DNA from: Corynebacterium nuruki S6-4
GTDB taxonomy: Bacteria > Actinomycetota > Actinomycetes > Mycobacteriales > Mycobacteriaceae
DNA length: 64,000 bases
Assembly (NCBI RefSeq): GCF_007970465.1
Contig: NZ_CP042429.1
Location: forward strand, 2,914,001-2,978,000
Direction: 5' to 3'
The translations under genes were made by a program, and so were the position numbers. Under the pieces are notes generated by a model. That model had not been told where the DNA came from and did not search any database. It worked only from the letters and a program-made list of their open reading frames with translations. Below are positions 59,008 to 64,000 of this stretch, piece after piece (the stretch's first letter is position 1; each line of letters opens with the position of its first letter).

Positions 59008-60271
59008 ACCGCCTGGTGAGGTTGTTCTCCAGCTCAGTCCAGCCGTTGGCCTCCTCGTCGAACGGGGCGGTCGGGGTGGCGGCCGACGGCGAGCCGAGCA
59101 TGTAGGCGATGTAGTCCTGCAGCCGCGGGTAGGCCAGCAGCACCTGGTTCACCCCGTCGTCCTTGGCCCAGTCGGCGGCGTCCGCGAGCAGTTCGTAGGC
59201 ACGTCCCAGCTGGTCGGTGTCGACGGCGTCGACACCCTTGGCGATGTCCTCGCGCAGACCGGTGAACCCGTAGACGTTCGACGGGTGGACCTCGACCTCC
59301 AGCTCTCCGGCGTTGGCGAGCGAGACCAGGTCGTCCCACGTCCCGAACTGGGCGAGGTCGTGGTCCTTCGCGTCGATCATCCAGCGCACCAGGGACCGTG
59401 CCGAGGGGAACGTGTGGATCTCGCCGTTGGTGCCGAGGAACACCGGCTGACGGTCCCCGACGTAGCAGCGCAGGGTGTAGACGGTGGACCCGTCGACGGT
59501 GATGCGCACCGGGTCGATGCCGGCGGCCGCCCATGCGCTCGAGTCGTAGGGGTCGGCGTCGGTGGTGTCGGTGGCGCCGGCAGCCTTCTCAGCCTCGTCA
59601 GCCTGGGCCCGGTCCTCGGCGGCGGCCGTGGCGGCCTTCTCGGCGGCCTCCTTCTTCGCCTTCTCGGCGTCCTCGATGTCGCTCTGCGCCCGGGTGACGG
59701 CGTCCTCCGGCACCTCGGGGGTCACGAACTGTTCATCGACGGCATCCAGCAGCTCCGGCCAGTTCCCGAGGACGGCGTGGCCGACCGAGGACCATTCGCT
59801 CAGCCCGTTGTCGCCGGAGTAGTGGTCGGCGCCCCGGGCGACGTTCGCCAGCACCGAGTAGGAGCGGAACCAGCGGTTGACCTTGTCGATACCGCACACC
59901 GCGCCGAGGGAGCGCAGCACGTCGAAGGCGGCGGCGACGGCCTTGGTGTTCTCGAAGGAGGGCCGGCCCGCCAACTTGTCGGGCAGGTCGATGAAGCTGA
60001 TCTCCCCGGAGGCCCGCGGGGTCACCTTCCGCTCGGCGTGCTCGAGGAAGGCCGACCAACGGGGGTGGTCGCTGAGGTCGTGGGCGCCGCGGCCGTTGTC
60101 CCGGAGCCAGGCCAGCAGTGCCGCGGAGGAGGGGAAGCCGAAGACACCGGAATCGTCGCCGAGGAACGCCTGCCACTGTTCGCCCCCGGCCACCCAGCCG
60201 GGTGCCCAGAGGGTGACGTAGCTGCCTGCGGTGGATTCAATCTCGAGTGCGACGATTCCGTTGTCTGCCAT
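58994..60271 (-). CDS. Uncharacterised protein with two related domains
   Basis: 425 residues, no signal peptide or membrane helix. An N-terminal unit (about 17-80: YVTLWAPGW...FLGDDSGVFGFPSSAALLAWLRDN...HDLSDHPRW) and a later unit (about 262-320: YTLRCYVGDRQPVFLGTNGEIHTFPSARSLVRWMIDAKDHDLAQFGTWDD) share the same order of motifs and look like a duplication. Between them is a charged, probably coiled-coil stretch (IEDAEKAKKEAAEKAATAAAEDRAQADEAEKAAG). Good codon use and length support a real gene. I do not recognise the family. Confidence 0.78.
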   Translation of the reverse strand: MADNGIVALEIESTAGSYVTLWAPGWVAGGEQWQAFLGDDSGVFGFPSSAALLAWLRDNGRGAHDLSDHPRWSAFLEHAERKVTPRASGEISFIDLPDKLAGRPSFENTKAVAAAFDVLRSLGAVCGIDKVNRWFRSYSVLANVARGADHYSGDNGLSEWSSVGHAVLGNWPELLDAVDEQFVTPEVPEDAVTRAQSDIEDAEKAKKEAAEKAATAAAEDRAQADEAEKAAGATDTTDADPYDSSAWAAAGIDPVRITVDGSTVYTLRCYVGDRQPVFLGTNGEIHTFPSARSLVRWMIDAKDHDLAQFGTWDDLVSLANAGELEVEVHPSNVYGFTGLREDIAKGVDAVDTDQLGRAYELLADAADWAKDDGVNQVLLAYPRLQDYIAYMLGSPSAATPTAPFDEEANGWTELENNLTRRFTKF

Positions 60272-60277
60272 GGCCGG

Positions 60278-60493
60278 TCAGTCTACCTGTCCCGGCTGTG
60301 CTGTGGGGTGAACACCGCCCCGGTCGTCGAACAGTGCCCGGGTGAGCACCGGTGGCACGGTCGGCGGCGGATCCCCGAGGAACTGACGGAGGTTGTAGTC
60401 GGCGGGCGCCGGGGCGGTGGTGATGCGGGCCAGTCCCTGGTCCGGGGCCGCAGGCTGCGGGGGCGACGCGGGCAGTGGCGGTCGTGACGGCAT
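60278..60493 (-). CDS. Small Pro-rich protein downstream of the NlpC/P60 gene
   Basis: A 71-residue frame starting 12 bases after the NlpC/P60 gene on the same strand and ending just before the next. It is Pro/Ala-rich, with a more ordered-looking middle LRQFLGDPPPTVPPVLTRALFDD. There is no signal peptide, and no ribosome binding site stands out. Position and absence of a competing gene favour a real gene, but chance is possible in such GC-rich DNA. Confidence 0.42.
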   Translation of the reverse strand: MPSRPPLPASPPQPAAPDQGLARITTAPAPADYNLRQFLGDPPPTVPPVLTRALFDDRGGVHPTAQPGQVD

Positions 60494-60505
60494 GGATCCG
60501 CGCCC

Positions 60506-61525
60506 CTATCCGGTCGGCCGGTAGAAGCCGAGGAAGCCCATACCGATGTTCTCGGTGCGGACCGGGGACTGTTGCACCGGGTCGCCGGCCTCGATCATCA
60601 TCCCGTCACCGGTGATCATCGCGACGTGCCCGTCCCACACCGCCAGATCGCCCGGCGCCAGCTGGTCCGCCGGCACCTGTGGACCGACCGCCTGGGCGTC
60701 CGCGGTGCGGGGGATGTCGACCCCGGCCTGGGCATAGGCCCACTGCGTCAGTCCGCTGCAGTCCATCCCGGCCCCTGGGGTGGTACCGCCCCAGACATAG
60801 GGGGTACCGAGCGCGGACTGTGCCGCCTCGACCGCGGCACCGGCCTGCGGTGTCGGAGCCCCCGGGACGTCCCCCGCCGTCCCCGCCGGCACCCCCTCCT
60901 CAGATGCCGCGGGCGGCTCCGGAGCCGGGGCGACGGGTGGGGCGCCGGGTGGGGCGCCCGGCGGCGCGACGGCGCCGGGACCGGGGTCAGTTCCGGGGCC
61001 GGTTCCGGGGCCGGCCGGGGGCTCCGGCAACTGCGCGTCCACCACACCGACCCGGGCGGTCAGGTCCTCCAGCTCCCCGCCCAGGGCGGTGAGACGTGCC
61101 TCGGCCCGCGCACGGTGTTCCGCGGCGACGGCACCGGCGGCCACCGCGGTGGCCGGGGAGAGCGGGGCGCCGACGACCAGGGCGACGAGCTGCCGGACGC
61201 ACTGCCCGGCGATGACGGTGATGTCCCCGGCCGCACGACCCACGGCGGCGACGGCCTCATCCGCCAGTCTCTCGAGGTCGTCGGAGAGGTCCAGCACCGC
61301 CACGGCGCGGCGTCCCGCATCGGTGAGGGTCCGGGTGACGGCGGTGCCCGCGGCCCCGGTGACGGCGGCCTCCGCCGCGGCGGGCAGACCGTCGACGAGC
61401 GCCGGGAGATCCCCGGCGGCCAGATCCACCAGCGGGCCGTCCCCGGCGACGGCCGGGCCGGGGACCATCCGCGACAGCGGCGCGACGAGCGAGGGAATGT
61501 CGATCACGGCGGTCATCAAGCTCAC
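60506..61525 (-). CDS. NlpC/P60 peptidoglycan endopeptidase with helical N-terminal domain
   Basis: 339 residues. A helical N-terminal half (1-165) without an obvious signal peptide is followed by a Pro/Gly/Ala-rich linker and a C-terminal NlpC/P60 domain (~225-339). Catalytic Cys lies in GAGMDCSGLTQWAYAQAG, and the His in WDGHVAMITGDG. It would cleave stem peptides in the wall. Lack of a classical signal and coupling (GTGA overlap) to an EspC-like gene suggest export by a type VII (ESX-like) system; this is inference. Confidence 0.88.
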   Translation of the reverse strand: MSLMTAVIDIPSLVAPLSRMVPGPAVAGDGPLVDLAAGDLPALVDGLPAAAEAAVTGAAGTAVTRTLTDAGRRAVAVLDLSDDLERLADEAVAAVGRAAGDITVIAGQCVRQLVALVVGAPLSPATAVAAGAVAAEHRARAEARLTALGGELEDLTARVGVVDAQLPEPPAGPGTGPGTDPGPGAVAPPGAPPGAPPVAPAPEPPAASEEGVPAGTAGDVPGAPTPQAGAAVEAAQSALGTPYVWGGTTPGAGMDCSGLTQWAYAQAGVDIPRTADAQAVGPQVPADQLAPGDLAVWDGHVAMITGDGMMIEAGDPVQQSPVRTENIGMGFLGFYRPTG

Positions 61526-61824
61526 CGGATCCCGTGGAACCCGGCCGCGGTGGTGGCCTCGTGGTCGGTGACGGTCCCGGCCAGGCCGGTGAGGGCGGTC
61601 GCCGACCGGCGGTAGAAACCGGCGAACCGGTCCACCGCCTCCGACTGGCGGTGCCGGGCGCCGGTGAGGGCGGCACAGAACCGGCCGGCCGCCGGGACGA
61701 CCGGCGGGAGGACGGCCGCGGCAGCCTCCGGTCGGACGGACAGTCGGGCGGCGATCTCGTCGGCGGTTCCGGCTGCGGCGACGAGCCGGTCAGGATGGGT
61801 GATGAGTGTGTCAGTGGTCTCCAT
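61522..61824 (-). CDS. EspC/DUF2580-like small protein, probable type VII secretion partner
   Basis: 100 residues starting METTDTLITHPDRLVAAAGTADEIAARL, all alpha-helical by composition, with a helix-loop-helix span like WXG100/EspC-family proteins. The C-terminal part (RFAGFYRRSATALTGLAG..DHEATTAAGFHGIR) ends in the polar residues typical of such partners. A clear WXG motif is absent, so the closest match is the EspC-like DUF2580 group. Its stop overlaps the NlpC/P60 start. It is divergent from upp. Confidence 0.62.
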   Translation of the reverse strand: METTDTLITHPDRLVAAAGTADEIAARLSVRPEAAAAVLPPVVPAAGRFCAALTGARHRQSEAVDRFAGFYRRSATALTGLAGTVTDHEATTAAGFHGIR

Positions 61825-61872
61825 ACCGGGATAGACGCCCGGGGGAGTGCTGTGGTTCCCCGGGCGGGGAAG

Positions 61873-61878
61873 TATTTT
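61873..61878 (+). promoter_or_regulatory. -10 box of a probably leaderless upp promoter
   Basis: TATTTT ends seven bases before the upp ATG. The GGAGGG between them is only two bases from the ATG, too close for normal ribosome binding, so a leaderless mRNA is favoured. Confidence 0.42.
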
Positions 61879-61885
61879 GGAGGGT

Positions 61886-62533
61886 ATGGAGATTGTCGAG
61901 GTACACCATCCGCTCGTCGCCTCACGGCTGACGATCATGCGGGACGCCCGGACCGACAACGCCGCGTTCCGCGCGGCACTCGCCGACCTGGGGATGATGC
62001 TGATCTACGAGGCGTCCCGGACGCTTCCGGTCGAGACGTTCGACGTGCAGACCCCGGTCGCCGTCGCCGACGGACAGCGGCTGCAGGACCCGCCGATCAT
62101 CGTGCCGATCATCCGCGCCGGCCTCGGCATGGTGGATCCGGCCCTGTCGATGATCCCGGACGCGCAGGTCGGCTTCATCGGTATGGCCCGTGACGAGCAG
62201 ACCCACGAACCGGTCCCGTACCTGGAGGCCCTGCCCGAGGACCTCACCGGACGCACCGTCTTCCTCGTCGACCCGATGCTCGCCACCGGCGGATCACTGC
62301 TCCACGCGCTGCGCCTGCTGGCCGGCCGGGGCGCCACCGACATCACCGTGGTCTGCATGGTCTCCGCGGTGCCGGGGGTCGAGGCGGTCCGGAATTCCGG
62401 GCTGCCGGTCGGCACCCTGTTCACCGCGACGATCGACCCGTCGCTCAACGAGGACGCCTACATCGTCCCGGGCCTCGGCGACGCCGGCGACCGGCTCTAC
62501 GGGCCGCGGAACATCGACCTCGACGACATGTAG
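61886..62533 (+). CDS. upp: Uracil phosphoribosyltransferase
   Basis: A 215-residue enzyme that makes UMP from uracil and PRPP for pyrimidine salvage. The PRPP-binding loop is [22 protein letters not shown] and the uracil-binding C-terminus [15 protein letters not shown] are conserved. The start [11 protein letters not shown] is the usual family N-terminus. It is a single-gene transcript, converging with the membrane protein gene. Confidence 0.96.
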   Translation: MEIVEVHHPLVASRLTIMRDARTDNAAFRAALADLGMMLIYEASRTLPVETFDVQTPVAVADGQRLQDPPIIVPIIRAGLGMVDPALSMIPDAQVGFIGMARDEQTHEPVPYLEALPEDLTGRTVFLVDPMLATGGSLLHALRLLAGRGATDITVVCMVSAVPGVEAVRNSGLPVGTLFTATIDPSLNEDAYIVPGLGDAGDRLYGPRNIDLDDM

Positions 62534-62563
62534 CCGGCGACCGTCCACGGCCCTGCCCGGGTC

Positions 62564-64000
62564 TCAGGGGCAGGCGTCGACCGGGGGGTCGAAGAGTGCG
62601 GAGACCGAGAACTGGCCGGTGAGCGTGTACCGGCCGGCTTCCGGGAAGGTCATCGTCGTCCAGTCCGTGTCCTCACCGCCGGCGATGCAGGCCGCCGACG
62701 GCTCCGTGGGGCTGGTGGACATGGCAGCACCGGTGGGGCCGGTGGCACCGGTGGTTGCGGTGGGGGTCGCCTGCCCGTCGTCCCGGACGGCGGTGAGGTA
62801 CCGGTTGGGGCGGATACGGATCTGGTGGGGCCGGTCGACGGCGTCCTGCGGGACGTCGACGACCATCTCGGCGGGGGAACTGGTCACCAGCTGCAACGGG
62901 GCGGGCACGATCGTCGTCGGATCGGTGACCTCGTAGAGCGTCCAGTCGGGGTTCGACCACCGTGGGGTGAGGTAGGGCAGCCCGGCGCCGACCAGGTCAG
63001 CCTCGTCCTGCTGCTGCCGGATCGGGTCGGCGGCGACGGCGACGTAGGCCACGGCGTTGTCGGCCAACCAGGTTCCGTAGGACGTGGCGTCCAGGGAGTC
63101 CCGCTCGTAGAACACCGGGTTGTAGCGCATGTCGGACTGGTTCTCCCAGCCGCGCGCCAGCGGCACGGACTCGGTGAGCAGGTGACTGCCGGCATGGGTG
63201 CCGGTATCGACGAGTTCCACCCGGTGGTTGTCGATCCGGCCCTCGTCGACGAGCGTGTCGAGCTGTTCGGTGAGCGGAGTGTAGCGGAACTCCTCGTCGG
63301 TGTCGGCGACGGTCACCTGGTCGTAGAGTGCGACGAACAGGGCGTAGACGAGCGCGGGGGACAGCAGCAGTGCCAGCACCTTCGGCGAACGCAACGACCA
63401 GAACAGCACCACGCACGGCAGCACGAGGTAGAAGAACCGGCTGAGATTGGCGCCGACCCCGGTGGGGATGATGAACAGCACCACCGCGGCGGCCATGGCA
63501 ACCGGGGCGATCCACCGGGCGGGCAGGACGCGGGTGTGCGCCGGACGCCACAGGGCCACGGTCGCGCCGACGCCGATGACCAGCGACCAGGCCAGCGTGG
63601 TCCACACGTACGGCTGCACCCCGGGCGCCCCGAACAGGAACGAGGGGGCCAGCACCCCCAGTGCCGCACCCGCCAGGGCCCACCACAGGGCCGGGGAACG
63701 GTAGCTGCGGAAGAACAGGAACGGCAGGGCGATGATCCCGGCGAAGGCGGGGACCAGGGCGCTGGCCAGCCCGGCGACGACCAGCAGGACCGCGCCGACG
63801 ACGGGGCGTCCCCGCTGGAACACCCACAACCCGACCATCGCGACCGCCGCGCCGACCGCGAAGGTGACCCGGCCCGAGAACATGTTGAGCACCGCCGCCA
63901 GCGACACCGCCCACATCATCAGGGTCGGGTGGGCGGCGGTGCGGGAGACCGGGTAGGACAGCGCGGCGACGAGGACCGTGGCCAGGCACAGCAGCGGCAG
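62564..64000 (-). CDS. Polytopic membrane protein, possible GT-C-like (5' end beyond window)
   Basis: The frame stays open to the window end, so the N-terminus is missing; at least 478 residues are present. The visible part has about eight or nine helices (for example FAVGAAVAMVGLWVFQ, VGAVLLVVAGLASALVPAFAG, WTTLAWSLVIGVGATVALW, VAMAAAVVLFIIPTGVGANLS), then a ~220-residue extracytoplasmic domain ending in a Cys-containing tail (FDPPVDACP). The many helices followed by a large outer domain recall GT-C-type mycolata cell-wall glycosyltransferases, but no catalytic Asp-rich loop is visible in this fragment. Confidence 0.7.
   Translation of the reverse strand: MPLLCLATVLVAALSYPVSRTAAHPTLMMWAVSLAAVLNMFSGRVTFAVGAAVAMVGLWVFQRGRPVVGAVLLVVAGLASALVPAFAGIIALPFLFFRSYRSPALWWALAGAALGVLAPSFLFGAPGVQPYVWTTLAWSLVIGVGATVALWRPAHTRVLPARWIAPVAMAAAVVLFIIPTGVGANLSRFFYLVLPCVVLFWSLRSPKVLALLLSPALVYALFVALYDQVTVADTDEEFRYTPLTEQLDTLVDEGRIDNHRVELVDTGTHAGSHLLTESVPLARGWENQSDMRYNPVFYERDSLDATSYGTWLADNAVAYVAVAADPIRQQQDEADLVGAGLPYLTPRWSNPDWTLYEVTDPTTIVPAPLQLVTSSPAEMVVDVPQDAVDRPHQIRIRPNRYLTAVRDDGQATPTATTGATGPTGAAMSTSPTEPSAACIAGGEDTDWTTMTFPEAGRYTLTGQFSVSALFDPPVDACP

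Overview
The window is a dense, very GC-rich stretch of an actinobacterial chromosome, most likely a high-GC Corynebacterium. I infer this from gene content and order rather than any database match. The supporting features are a monomeric NADP-dependent isocitrate dehydrogenase next to metY-metX, an fdhF / DUF6457 / fdhD cluster lying inside the ribosomal-protein region, trpS followed by a YihY-type membrane protein and a D,D-carboxypeptidase, candidate DtxR and McbR sites, and many genes with a TAnnnT box 6-8 bases before the start codon. I saw no insertion sequences, phage genes, rRNA or CRISPR arrays.

Layout. 1-7.1 kb (minus strand): fdhD (cut by the window edge), fdhF, a DUF6457 protein, a heme-type binding lipoprotein (HmuT-like) with a DtxR-like box, a nucleosidase and purF. 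7.1-16.7 kb (plus): a structured leader, then rpsH-rplF-rplR-rpsE-rpmD-rplO, a terminator, secY-adk-map, infA, and rpsM-rpsK-rpsD-rpoA-rplQ. 16.8-22.8 kb: a DUF998 membrane protein and truA, an arsenite/bile-acid family transporter, and a siderophore-type ABC importer (two permeases and an ATPase) without its own binding protein. 22.9-29.1 kb (minus): an acyltransferase, tRNA-Leu(GAG), metX, metY with a regulatory inverted repeat, and icd. 29.3-34.5 kb: an MFS exporter, an exonuclease III, a TDT-family transporter divergent from a LysR regulator, and trpS.

34.5-43.1 kb: two paralogous J-like, single-pass membrane proteins around a lipoprotein amidase, then YihY, D,D-carboxypeptidase, adenosine deaminase, a TM2 protein and a DUF1707/LiaF-like protein. 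43.3-46.2 kb: a sugar-type ABC importer under a palindromic operator. 46.5-55.9 kb: the most unusual region. A MacB/FtsX-type ABC exporter under a DtxR-like box is translationally coupled to two signal-peptide/C-terminal-anchor proteins. These are followed by an FHA-like protein, a transmembrane Ser/Thr kinase, a third J-like membrane protein and a four-helix membrane protein with a Gly-x-y tail. 55.9-64 kb: a FUSC protein divergent from an MFS transporter, a duplicated-domain protein, an NlpC/P60 hydrolase coupled to a 100-residue EspC-like (type VII secretion) protein, upp, and the 3' part of a large membrane protein.

Common themes are translation, methionine and purine metabolism, iron/heme uptake and cell-envelope maintenance. 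The best candidate for an undescribed system is the kinase / FHA / J-like / ABC-FtsX envelope module at 46.5-55.9 kb, with its J-like relatives at 34.5-37.6 kb.
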